Shown here: piece by piece, positions 53,457 through 64,000 of the stretch
How positions within the stretch are numbered: position 1 is the stretch's first letter
Layout: each line of letters begins with the position of its first letter
Assembly: GCA_036365515.1 (NCBI GenBank)
Contig: CM070874.1
Span: forward strand, 44,143,083-44,207,082
Reading direction: 5' to 3'
Source of the DNA: Torymus aiolomorphi
Lineage: Eukaryota > Arthropoda > Insecta > Hymenoptera > Torymidae
DNA length: 64,000 nucleotides
Position numbers and translations under genes: made by a program
The notes under the pieces: generated by a model
The model's database searches: none
What the model was told of the DNA's origin: nothing
What the model saw: only the letters and a program-made list of their open reading frames with translations

Positions 53457-54640
53457 GTCATGAGTAAAAAAAGAACATATTAGATTTTATTAACGTCTAT
53501 ATTACTTAATGAGAAACTAAATGAGAATATGTATTTTTTAACACAAAGGAAATAATTTTTTTTTTCATGATGAAATTTCAACAAGTTGTTACGCTTATTG
53601 TATTGTCTTAAGCTAATATGAATATATGTTTATTTCCTTACAGACAATTATTTTTGTGATTCAATAAAAGGTGACATTTAGTGGCCATTTATTAATATAA
53701 AGCATGATTTTTAATTATAATATTTATGATTATCTTCAAATAATTAAAATACTAGTTATTAATTTTCAATTTCATTTTTCTTCATAGAAATTTTTCACTT
53801 TTTTCAATGCTGTGTGATAATTTATTTATAAATCATAGATCTTTATGTAAAAAAAGTTTGTTTAGTTGTATTTAATTGTATAAACATTTTTATTGCTAAT
53901 TTGATAATAGTAATTTCCATTTCGTAGTTACAATATTAATTCATTTTGTAAAATTATTGAAGTAAAATTATTAAAAATATAATGTCACTTTTTATACACT
54001 ACGATTTTTTTTTATATTGCATGTATATACTATATTAAATTGTAAGACAGAATTTATACTAAATTATTCTATAGTTCTTAGGGTATGAGCGCTGTCATGC
54101 CATATCAATTATCGTCTTTTTGTTTATAATCCATATTTACGCTCATAAATGATTCAGATTATAATACTTTGTTCGGATAATCAGAAAGTACTTGAATTCA
54201 GTATTGATTCACGTAATAGATATAAACTTGAAATTAATAACAATTACTTGTAGTAACGTGCATAAAGCAATATAATTTATAATTTTGTTTTATCTTTTGT
54301 ATTAAATTGTGGTGAATAGTTTCGCATGGTAACTAATTTGCATTTCTTTTTGTAGATTATTGAAATGAAAAAATATCTGATTACAGGCAAAAGATTTTAA
54401 TTTTTAGTGCATGTTAGGAATATTTAAAAATATTCATCACCCTTTCTTCCTTAACCTAATAATCCTGTGTTTCCTATCCTATCCTGATGGAAAATATCTG
54501 CCACCTTCCCGCTCGGTTTCCATCGAATAATATCGAGTTTGCATATTATTTCTATTGTTTTTAAATAATTAATGAAATTAAATTACTAAAATAATGTGTA
54601 AAACATATGTTAAAATTATTTATGCAAACACGTATTAACT
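53457..54640 (+). other. 3' region shared with P-superfamily copy 2
   Basis: AT-rich and non-coding. It matches 62,414-64,000 in blocks, for example GTTACGCTTATTGT (53,590 and 62,544), GATTATAATACTTTGTTCGG (about 54,158 and 63,594) and TTTCCTATCCTATCCTGATG (about 54,471 and 63,910). Shared non-coding sequence this far out argues that the element extends well past the transposase. Confidence 0.7.
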
Positions 54641-57053
54641 GAGAGCAGAACATATTAATGAACAATCCATGAATTTAAGTAGTATTAACAATCATTTTGG
54701 TAATGCAGGGTCGATTTTTGTGTTTTTCAATTTTAAAAATCGATACTACCTTTTTTTATGCCTGATCCATTACTTTGAGATTGCTGCAGCATATTTTTAT
54801 CCACAGGGGAGGTATTTTATCAGAATGGTGAAATGTTATATAGATATTTTATTAAATATAATGTGGCCATTTCCTTCAAGGAATATCTTAAATATAAAGT
54901 CGTTTAAAATATTTTCCAAATCTGATACTGTCAATTACAAACGGGAGCTATTCAGAACACGAAAAAAATTCTTTTCAAAAATAAATAATAGAAAAATTCT
55001 CGTCTATAAAAATTAAAAACAAATTACATAAACTTACAGACTTTCAACTAGAGGAAAAACATTCCGAAAAATGTAAAAGATGTATTCCCATAAAATTTTT
55101 AGATCATGTGTCGACGTAGGGCTTAATTCCCTTAATCACCTCATTTTCTATAGTTTAATCGTTAGGTGGAAATGGTATTGGAAATACCGATATCACATAT
55201 CATATTAAAATAATTTAATGAGAATATTATGGACTTCTTGCCACGTTTTTTTTAATTTTTATATACTAAACTTTAAACATTTTATACCACTGTAACCTCA
55301 AAATCATAACATTAACATAATTATTCGGCTCTCGTGGTATGAAATACGGTTCGAAACTGGTGCGTAATATGATTTTTAGCTCGTGTGACTTTTCTCACTC
55401 GCATCGCTCGTGCGAAGAACGCGTTACATCCCCGATGGAAATAGAAAATGTATATAAATGTAAAAAAATGTATACAAACTTATATAATAAGTGTTTATAA
55501 AAGTTGTAATTAGAACATTTTTTACGTTTATATACGGTTATATACATTTATATAAGTTTTTTTACAAAAATTTTCACTTATTTACATTTATATATTTTTT
55601 CTTACATTCTGAATAGTTGTATTGAAAATTTCTATTTTTGTAAATATACATATATTTAGTTTTTTTACAGATATATACATTTATATACATTTATATATTT
55701 TTTTAAAATTTTCGCTATATAAGACTTTTTTTTCTTAATTTTATGGAAGTGTATGTAAATGTATATAAATGTAAAACAATATGTATAAATTTCAAAAATT
55801 TCTTTAAAATCACCCATCTGACAATTTAGTTGTCTGATATAATACCCCCGCGTCTTTCTTCTTAAACCTTTATTGATACATTGATTATGATGAATAAATT
55901 ACTCGAAAATTAAAAACTGTCAGAAAACATAATATCATGTGCACCCAAGGGTTGGTGGGCTTTTTTATATCGCGAGTTTGCAGAGACTCGTGCTAACTTG
56001 CCTTCGACTTGTACTTATAAATACTCGGTCTACTAAATCCAACATTGAGTACACCCTTGATACACAATGTATTATTTTACAGTGAATATGAAAATTAATA
56101 TAATGGTTGCATACAGTCGAAAAGTGATATGTCAAGTGATATATCAAGTTAAATAACTGTACATATATGACTACATAACTAATTATTACTATTTATTTTC
56201 TTGTATAACAATTTATATCTTTTTTTATTTCTTTCAATTATTATTTTTTTAATCAAATAATTGTAAGAATTTATTAACTTTTAATAATATTTAATATAAT
56301 TTATTTTTAAATTAAATTTTATTTAATCATTATTAAATTGTTATGTATAAAAAAATTTTATAACATGTAAAATTGCAAATCATCATGCAGTCATGCTTTA
56401 CGGCGCTTGCGCCCGGATCATCGTGAACGGCGCGGGCCGGCGGGCCGCGGACGGCGCGCGCCCGAGCCGCCGAGCCGCGATTCGCAGAAGTGAGAAGAGA
56501 AACATACAAAGTCAATGCTAGCGCCATCACTCAGTCAAGGCGGAACTAATTTTTTTTCGTCCTCGCCTTCCATCTGACGTACGCTTCTATATGCGTCTAT
56601 ATTTGTTGGCAATACGTGTGCAAAATGTTATCAATTAGATCATATAATGACTTCTTGAGATATTCGATATTTAAAAGTTTGGTATTTAAAAAGTGATATT
56701 TATTATCGCACGGTAACTATGGACTGAAATTGGCAGGGTTGGCAACTAGTTAAAAAGTTAAAAGTTAAGTTAGAAAGTTAAAAACTTAATAACTTTTAAC
56801 ATAACTTAGTTAGTTTTAAATCTATTAACTTTTAACTAAACTTACAATTAGTTAAATATTTTCTCAGTAACTTTAACTTTTTAACTTTTAAAAAGTGAAT
56901 TATTACATACGGATTTTCTGAAAAATGATGTATTAATATTATTTATAATATTATTATTGTTATTTGTTGTTATAATATAATATTTATTATTCATATTTCT
57001 TACATCAGAACTAGGGTTTTTCTACGTTATTTTTTACTAATCTATCTTAAACT
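54641..57053. other. AT-rich stretch between the P copies, with small repeats
   Basis: No credible gene; the ORF at 54,669-55,016 is AT-rich without a domain. 55,445-55,790 is a TATATACATTTATATA-rich inverted-repeat patch. 56,400-56,485 is a lone GC-rich island (GGCCGGCGGGCCGCGGACGG). 56,750-56,890 is TTAACTTTTAACT-type low complexity. If copy 1 is a long element, this is its 3' interior. Confidence 0.45.
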
Positions 57054-57718
57054 TTTAAGCGCGTTCTCTTGGTTGAAACAGCAGTTTCCGAATTTTTAAC
57101 TTTCAAATAATGTTTAATTAATTTAATAATCCAGTAGTAAGTACATATAACAAATATACATTAGAGGGAACATAAAACAATTTTTTCAAACGAATTCAGA
57201 CAATAGTTACTACGATATTGTTAAAATTAAAGCCAAAAACTTCAATAAGTTACCTAATTTTTTTTCTTTATTATCCAATCTTAACGAAATAAAGCTTATT
57301 TTGTTCGTCAAGAAATTTCAGGGGGAGTATCGATGGGAAAATTTATGATACGAGTTACCAGTACGGCGTAATATCAATTTGTTTAACAAATTGATATTAC
57401 GTCGTATTGGTAACTCGTATCATAAATTTTCCCATCGATACTCCCTCTGAAATTTCTTAACGAACAAAATAAGCTTTATTTCGTTAAGATTGGATAAGAA
57501 ACAAAAAAAATTAGGTAACTTATTGAAGTTTTTGTCTTTAATTTTAACAATATCCTGGTAACTATTGCCTGAATTCGTTTAAAAAATTTTTTTTATGTTC
57601 CTTCTAGTTTATATTTGTTATATATACTTACTTTTGGATTATTAAATTAATTAAACATTATCTAAAAGTTAAAAATTCGAAAACTGCTATTTCGACCAAG
57701 AAAACGTCCTTAAAGAGT
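57054..57718. repeat. 665-bp near-perfect palindrome (MITE-like)
   Basis: The centre is CAATTTGTTTAACAAATTG near 57,387. Arms of about 330 bp pair along their length (GGGAGTATCGATGGGAAAAT against ATTTTCCCATCGATACTCCC) out to TCTTGGTTGAAACAGCAG and CTATTTCGACCAAGA. No ORF. Confidence 0.85.
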
Positions 57719-57829
57719 AATAACGTACGCAAATGTACGTTATTTTCCGCTCCTCCAACAAAGTATTTTCTTGCTGGCCCTACAAACAATGCATCGATAC
57801 TTTACTGTAACGAAAAGTATAAATTACGT
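57719..57829. other. Short spacer before the repeat array
   Basis: Sequence between the palindrome and the first ~91-bp unit; nothing recognisable. Confidence 0.4.
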
Positions 57830-58530
57830 AGACGTGCAACAATAAGCAAGACAATTATTCAAACAATTATAAACCCAAGAAGCCGGGGGACGCGAGGTTC
57901 ACGTATATTAGGGAATCACGTTGACGTGCAACAATAAGCAAGACAGTTATTTAAACAATTTTAAAGCCAAGAAGCCGGGTGACGCGAGGTCCATGCATAT
58001 TAGGAATTACGTTGACGTGTAACAATAAGCAAGACAATTATTTAAACAAATTTTAAACCCAAGTAGGCTGGGGATATGAGGTCCATATAAGGGAATTACA
58101 TAGATGTGCAACAATAAGAAAGGCCATTATTTAAACAATTATAAACCCCAAGTAGGCGGGGGATGCGAGTTCCTCGCGTATACTGGAATAAGGCAGTCGT
58201 GTATACATGGAAAAATAATTATGTAAATAATTCTTAACCCCAAGTAGGCGGGGGATGCGAGTTCCACACGTATACGTGAGAGCGTAAGACGTGCATACAA
58301 GGCAAAATACTTATGTAAATAACTCTTAACTCCAAGTAGGCGGGGGATACGAGTTCCTCGCGTATACTGGAATGAGGCAGTCGTGTATACATGGCAAAAT
58401 AATTATGTAAATAATTCTTAACCTCAAGTAGGCAGGGAATGCGAGTTCCACGTATACGGGAGCGCGTCAGACATGCATACAAGGCAAAATAATTATTTAA
58501 ATAATCCTCAACCCCTAGTAGGTGGGAGAT
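57830..58530 (+). repeat. ~91-bp tandem repeat array (plus orientation) between the P copies
   Basis: The first four units are a diverged variant (CAACAATAAGCAAGACAATT, CCCAAGAAGCCGGGGGACGC). They grade into typical subfamily B (AACCCCAAGTAGGCGGGGGA, GCGAGTTCCTCGCGTATACT). The orientation is opposite to the arrays directly before each transposase, so this could be the right terminal array of copy 1. Confidence 0.8.
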
Positions 58531-59180
58531 GCTCCCATATTCGCGTGGAACTTGCACCTTCCGCCTACTTGGGGTTAAGAATTATTTACATAATTATTTT
58601 GCCTTGTATGCACGCTGTCGCGCTCTCGTATACACGTGGAACTCGCATCCCCCCCCCCCCTACTTAGGGCTAAGAATTATTTAAATAATTCTTTTGCCAT
58701 GTATAATACACGTCTGCCTTATACCAGTATACGTGTGGAACTCGCATCCCCCGCCTACTTGGGGTTAAGAATTATTTACATAATTATTTTGCCTTGCATG
58801 CCCGTCTGATGCACTCCCGTATACGCGTGGAACTCGCATCCCCCGCCTACTTGGGGTTAAGAGTTATTTACATAATTATTTTTCCTTGCATGCACGTCTA
58901 ACGCGCTCCCGTATACGCGTGGAACTCGCATCCCCCGATTACTTGGGGTTAAGAATTATTTACATAAATATTTTGCCTTGTATGCACGTCTTACGCTCTC
59001 ACGTATACGCGTGGAACTCGCATCCCCCGCCTACTTGGGGTTAAGAATTATTTACATAATTATTTTGCCATGTATACACGTCTGCCTTATACCAGTATAC
59101 GCGTGGAACTCCCATCCCCCGCCTACTTGGTGTTAAGAATTATTTAAATAATTGTTTTGCCTTGTATTACACGTCTACGT
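58531..59180 (-). repeat. ~92-bp tandem repeat array (minus orientation) before P-superfamily copy 2
   Basis: About seven well-conserved units (CCCCCGCCTACTTGGGGTTA, TAAGAATTATTTACATAATT, CGTATACGCGTGGAACTCGC). It meets the plus-orientation array head to head at about 58,530 without a spacer. The short ORFs here (58,234 and 58,473) are repeat noise. Confidence 0.85.
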
Positions 59181-59330
59181 AACACCCGACTGTAGCTTAA
59201 ATTCACCCGTCATTTGAACGCGCGCGCTACGGCGCGCAGCGCGAGCGACCAATCCGCGACAGTCTCTACTGCGCAGACTCGAAACTGCCGTCCAACTTGG
59301 ACGCTCTGCTTCCCAACTATAATATTCAAA
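59181..59330 (+). promoter_or_regulatory. GC-rich 5' block of P-superfamily copy 2
   Basis: Matches 48,546-48,690 (GAACGCGCGCGCTACGGCG, CGCGACAGTCTCTACTGCGC, AACTGCCGTCCAACTTGG). Its placement between array and transposase in both copies suggests it is part of the element and perhaps its promoter. Confidence 0.55.
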
Positions 59331-59396
59331 ATTTTCTTAAAGTTATGACTATGATTTGCACTTTCGTTCTATCAATTATATATTTTATTTACATAG

Positions 59397-62300
59397 CCAA
59401 CTAGATTGGATTCTTCACTCAGGCAATTACATACTTATTGATTTGGATTCCAACCAAATGGAAAACAAGCGACTTTGTAGTGATCATTTTACTGCTGACG
59501 ATTTTGTAATCGGTTCTGGTATGAAGAGATTAAAAGATATTGCTATATCTATTCAAAAGGCTTCAGCTACTGATTTGAATGATTCCGACGAAGTTGAGGA
59601 ACATGATGGCTCCGAAATTGATCTTCCTCCTATTACATGTCAAGAGAGATCAGCTATTGATTTAGAAACTCCTTTTTTAATAGAAACTAGTTTTAACATG
59701 CCACAAAGCTTTGATACAGAAGAGCCATCTTATTCAGGAATGCAAAGCCAATTGAATTTTGATTGTGACTCTACCGAAAAATCCACAAATGCTGTTGATA
59801 AAATTAAAACTTATGAAACTTCACTTCAAAAGTTGCAAGATAAAATTAAGAATTTACAACGACAGTTAAACCAAAAAGATAAGCAATGTAAAAAAGCACA
59901 ACATGTGATTAAACAAGTAAAAGCAAAAAATGTAACGTATGAACAAAAAGCTAAAAACATTCAAAATAAAAATAAACAACTTTCTAAAATCATTCGAAAT
60001 AGAAATAAAAAAATTATGAATCTTGAGCGTAAAATTGGAAGATCTAAGGAAGCAGTTTCTTTTTATGATGAGTACTTAAAGCTTAATGCTAATGTATTAA
60101 ATTTTTTTAAAATGCAAATGAATCATAACAAACTGAGAAAGTGGTCCAATGAGGAAAAAGAGTTTGCTATGAATTTATTTTATAAGTCTCTAAAAGCTTA
60201 TTGTTATTTGCGTGACCAAAAGAAGTTTGCTTTGCCCTGTATTAGTTGAATAAGGCGGTGGATTAACGAACTTGATTTGAGTTCCGGAAATAACACTAAG
60301 TTATTAGAATTATTGAAAATAAAATCAAGTACAATGACTCAACAAGAACGCGAGTGTGTATTAATGTGGGATGAAATGAGTATAAAATCGTGGTTAGATT
60401 ACAACCCAAAAAAAGATTTGATTGAAGGTTACACTGATATGGGAAAGCATGGTCGCAATAAAAATCATGGTAATCATGTTTTAGTTTTTATGTTACGAGG
60501 TAGGCAGAATGATTGGAAACAGCCTATTTGCTATTATGTTCCCCAAAACAGTGCAAATGGAAAATTATTGCATAAAATCATTTTAGATGTTATAGATTAC
60601 GTTGAAGACGCCGGTTTTATATTAAAATCAATGGTATGCGATCAAGGATCGCCAAATCAATCGGCCAGAAAAAAATTGGGTATAACAAAAAACGAGCCAT
60701 TTATTGAACGACATAATCGTAAAATTTTCTTTAACTTCGATGCTCTCCATTTACTTAAATGCCTGCGTAACACTTTTCGTAAACGTCAATTTGAAATAAA
60801 TGAGAAATCTGTTTCATGGGTCGCGATTCGGGAATTAAGAAATCGTGAAAAAGATCTACCAACTAAATCTGCCCCTAAACTAACAGACAGACATCTAGAT
60901 CCAAATTCTTTTCAACTAATGAACGTTAGTCTTGCAGCTCAAATTTTTAGTAAAAGTGTTTCCTCAGCGTTACTAGCAGGTGCAGTCGCACCAGAGCAAC
61001 CTTTGACTCATCCAGATTGTATAGAAACAGCAAATTTTATTAAAAAAGTAAACGACCTTTTTGATTGTTTAAATAGTAGAAGTTCTCGAGATGGTAATCC
61101 TTTGCGTCGTCCTTTATCAAAATGAAATCCTCAAGTAGTACAGTATTTGAAAGAGTCCTTGATTTGGACCGAAAAGTGGAAATGCGTTGATAAAAACGGT
61201 AATCCCCCATGCTTTGACGGTTTTTATTTGACGGTTAATAGTATACTTTTACAATGGGAAGATATGGCAGCAAATGATGGAGTGTATTTGTCAACGACGC
61301 GTTTAAATCAAGATCCATTAGAAAATTTATTCTCTGTTTTAAGAAGTCGTTCTGGTCACAATCAAAATCCAACCGCAATGCAAGTAAGGCATAATTTGCA
61401 GTATAGCATTACTGCAAATTTAACGTCTTCATCCAAATTAACAAATTGCGAACCTGTTGGAACAGTAGCGTTACTAGCAATTTGTATGAAAAGTAAAAAT
61501 GTTGAATTACAAGAATCGTTAGAAAACGGAACCAATTCTGTGCACGCGTTTGATGAAAATATTAATGCGGATTGTATTAATAGTAATTTCCTTGCAAAAG
61601 ACAACAGTATCATCGAAGTAAATGCAAGTAATCAAAATAATGAATTAGCTAACGATGATATTGAAGACGCTTGCAGTGAAATTTCGTTCGATGGAGTAAA
61701 TGAATCTCTTCATTTCGATGAAAATGAAGATACTTTACTCAGACACAGTTGTAGGTGATGATGATGATGAATTTCAAGAAGTATCTGATTTATTAAATGA
61801 AAGGAGTGAGAATTTGAGTAATACAACTAGGAGCTTTTTATCAGAAAGTTATGATAAAATGGATAGTGTATTGTCAAATTCACATAATCTACAAGATTCG
61901 TCTACTCCTTTACGGGGAGCAATGAAGTATGTTGCTGGATACGTAGCGATGAAATGTATCTCAAAATTTAATTGTTCTGACTGTAAAGCTTCTTTCACTA
62001 GAGTTAACTGTAATATTCAAACTAATGATGATCTATTAATTTTTTTTAAAGCGTATAAAGTATTTAATGTAAATAATGAACTTGGAAATCTTTGTGTTCC
62101 TTCTGACGATTTTTACGGAATCATTATAACAGCTATTGAAACTTTTGATGCATTATTTTCTGAAGTAAGTTATAATATAGAAATTAGTAAAGTTTTAATT
62201 GATAAAATCACATCTAAAGTTCTCGAATATCATGCAGAGTTTTGGATTACTGACGAACCTTGTAAATCGCATCGTGAGGCTGCAATAGCGTTTTTCGTTA

Positions 62301-62413
62301 GAGTTCATATTTTTAATAAAGTAAAATGGATCAATCATGATTTGCGGGACACTAAAATTTCAAAGAAAAGACATTTTGCTAGTAACAAACTAATGCTAAA
62401 TGGCAGAAATTGA
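59397..62413 (+). pseudogene. P-superfamily (THAP) transposase, copy 2, broken
   Basis: Same protein as copy 1 with many substitutions. The acceptor TTTACATAG at 59,388-59,396 precedes QLDWILHSGN and RLCSDHFTADDF. A coiled coil follows (about 59,810-60,040) with extra Lys/Asn residues. Core landmarks are MWDEMS, VCDQGSP, DALHLLKCLRN and DPLENLF. Breaks: TGA at 60,247-60,249 where copy 1 reads Leu, TGA at 61,123-61,125 at exactly the position of the stop in copy 1, and a small deletion near 61,735 that shifts the frame (the tail reads on from about 61,737 to 62,413). The tail is otherwise intact and is open where copy 1 is shifted by its T run. The THAP first exon was not found. Confidence 0.88.
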
Positions 62414-64000
62414 GTCATGAATAAAAAAAACTTGTTAAATTAAAATAATATTTTTATTACTTGCCGATAAAGCAAAACACACTATTTTTTTTTACAAAAA
62501 GGAAATATAAATCTTTGTTTCATGATCAAATTTCAGCAAGATGTTACGCTTATTGTGTTGTCTGTTGCTAAGAAATAAATATATGTATATTTTGTTACAG
62601 AACATTAATTTATGTGATACCATAAAAGGTGATGTTTATTGACTATTTATTAATGCAAAGCATGATTTCTAATTATAATTTTTATGATTATTTTCAATTA
62701 AAGTAAAATACTAGTTATTCACTTTCAATTTCATTTTGCTTCATAGAAATTTTCCACTTCTTTCATTCCTGCATCATCAATTATTTATAAATCCTAATAG
62801 TATAAAAATTTTAATTGCCAATTCGATAATTGTAATTTCCACTTCATAATTACAATATTTATTCCGTAAAATTATTTAAGTAGAATTATCAAAAATATAA
62901 TGTCACTTTTTATGTATTTAGAATTTTCTTTCAATATTTATGTTTTATATTTTATGTATTTATTTATTGAGCCAGAGTTTATTGTATTAAATTCCAAGGA
63001 GACGTTTATAGCGTGACTTCACCAGTGAATGAACGAATAAGGAAATTTCTATTTTTGTTATTTAGTTAACAGAATTAAAAATCGATTAAAAGCAAAAATC
63101 TTTTTTAATTAGTATTTTAAAAACTTCAAACTTTACGTCAGTGACAAAATTTTAGATAAAGAATAAAGGTAGAAATTTTGTTTATAAGTAATCTGTAAAT
63201 ATCTCCTAAAAATCAGTAAATAAACACGCGATCGTAGTATCTAAATACGTTTCGCCAGTGAATGAATACTTCGCCAGTGAATAAACACTCAATAGCGGCG
63301 ATTTTTTATGATTTTATTCTCAACAATTTCTTTTATGAAGTATCTTTATATAAAATGAAATCAAAATTTTAAAAGATTCGAAAATTATCACCATATTAGA
63401 TAAACAATACATAGAAAGATTGATATTTTCATATATTTAAAGAAAATGTTCCTTAACTGGTGTCTGTTCGGATATTGGTGAAGTCACGCTGCAAAAAATA
63501 CTGTAGTTCGTGGGGTGTGGGCGCTATCATCATACGTATCATTATCGTTTTTCACTCATTATAAGCCATATTTTACGTTTCATAAATAATTTAGATTATA
63601 ATACTTTGTTCGGATAATTTGAAAGTAGTTGACTTACTAGTATAATTTACGACTATATATTTAAACTTCAAATTAATAACGATTAGTTGTAGTAACATGC
63701 ATGAAGACAATACTGTAGTTCATAATTTTGTTTTATCTTTTGTTGTAAATTGTAGTTCACGATTTTGCGCGGTCACTATTTGTATATGTTTTTGTAGTTC
63801 ATTTAAATTAAACAATCAGATTAAAGACAAAAGATTTTAATTTTTAGTACATGTTTGTAATATTTGTAAATATTTATTACCCTTCCTTCCTTAACCTAAT
63901 GCTCCTGTGTTTCCTATCCTATCCTGATGGAAGATATCTGCCACCTTCCCGCTTGGGTTCCGTCGAATAATATCGCGTTTGCATATTATCTGTATTGTTT
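62414..64000 (+). other. 3' region of P-superfamily copy 2, running off the window
   Basis: AT-rich and non-coding, similar to 53,457-54,580 up to the last base of the window (CATATTATCTGTATTGTTT against CATATTATTTCTATTGTTTT). It contains ~400 bp (about 63,000-63,480) with little counterpart in copy 1. The element's right end lies outside the window. Confidence 0.65.

Overview
The window is eukaryotic and almost certainly insect. It is AT-rich and full of Gypsy, Copia, Penelope, P-superfamily, MULE and hAT/MITE sequences, with spliceosomal introns and (GA)n/(CA)n microsatellites. There are no operons, Shine-Dalgarno sites or bacterial genes. A repeat-rich hymenopteran is my guess, at low confidence. 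I see no ordinary host housekeeping gene; nearly everything recognisable is mobile DNA, often nested.

Layout. (1) 1-2,864 is AT-rich with no gene. (2) 2,865-5,114, minus strand, is the 5' end of a Gypsy-type LTR element (LTR, primer site, leader, gag fragment). It is inserted in a palindromic MITE. (3) 5,115-25,818 is a giant foldback structure, an approximately 10.5 kb imperfect palindrome with arms of about 5 kb. It is bounded by copies of a 387-bp CCCTGCA-ended MITE, its arms are built largely from a ~91-bp tandem repeat, and its centre lies near 20,960. A complete, very young 10,136-bp Gypsy element (10,389-20,524) sits inside it with a GAAT target duplication, and the opposite arm still carries the empty site. 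(4) 25,851-27,051 is a truncated Copia element (5' LTR and gag). (5) 27,006-28,500 holds degenerate tandem repeats. (6) 28,699-43,076 is bounded by similar inverted ends. It contains an intact four-exon gene (38,839-42,687, minus strand; 953 codons plus stop) for a MULE-type transposase with SWIM and PHD fingers, along with palindromes, a CA run and a 2.4-kb minisatellite. (7) 43,094-48,364 is a head-to-head Penelope-like element palindrome with one full-length RT/GIY-YIG ORF. (8) 48,365-64,000 holds two P-superfamily (THAP) transposase pseudogenes in the same orientation. Each is preceded by the same 5' GC-rich block and by ~91-bp repeat arrays, and they share over 1 kb of 3' sequence.

The most interesting link is that the ~91-bp repeat forming the arms of the giant foldback also flanks both P-superfamily transposase copies. 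Foldback elements with long repeat-built termini and a P-superfamily transposase are known in Drosophila (Galileo). The window therefore suggests a Galileo-like system: decayed autonomous copies at 48-64 kb and a large non-autonomous foldback at 5-26 kb. This is inference and needs the copy ends to be defined genome-wide.

Reading-frame statements are by eye. LTR comparison shows about three substitutions and one 2-bp indel. Repeat boundaries are good to about 10-50 bp unless a target duplication is named.
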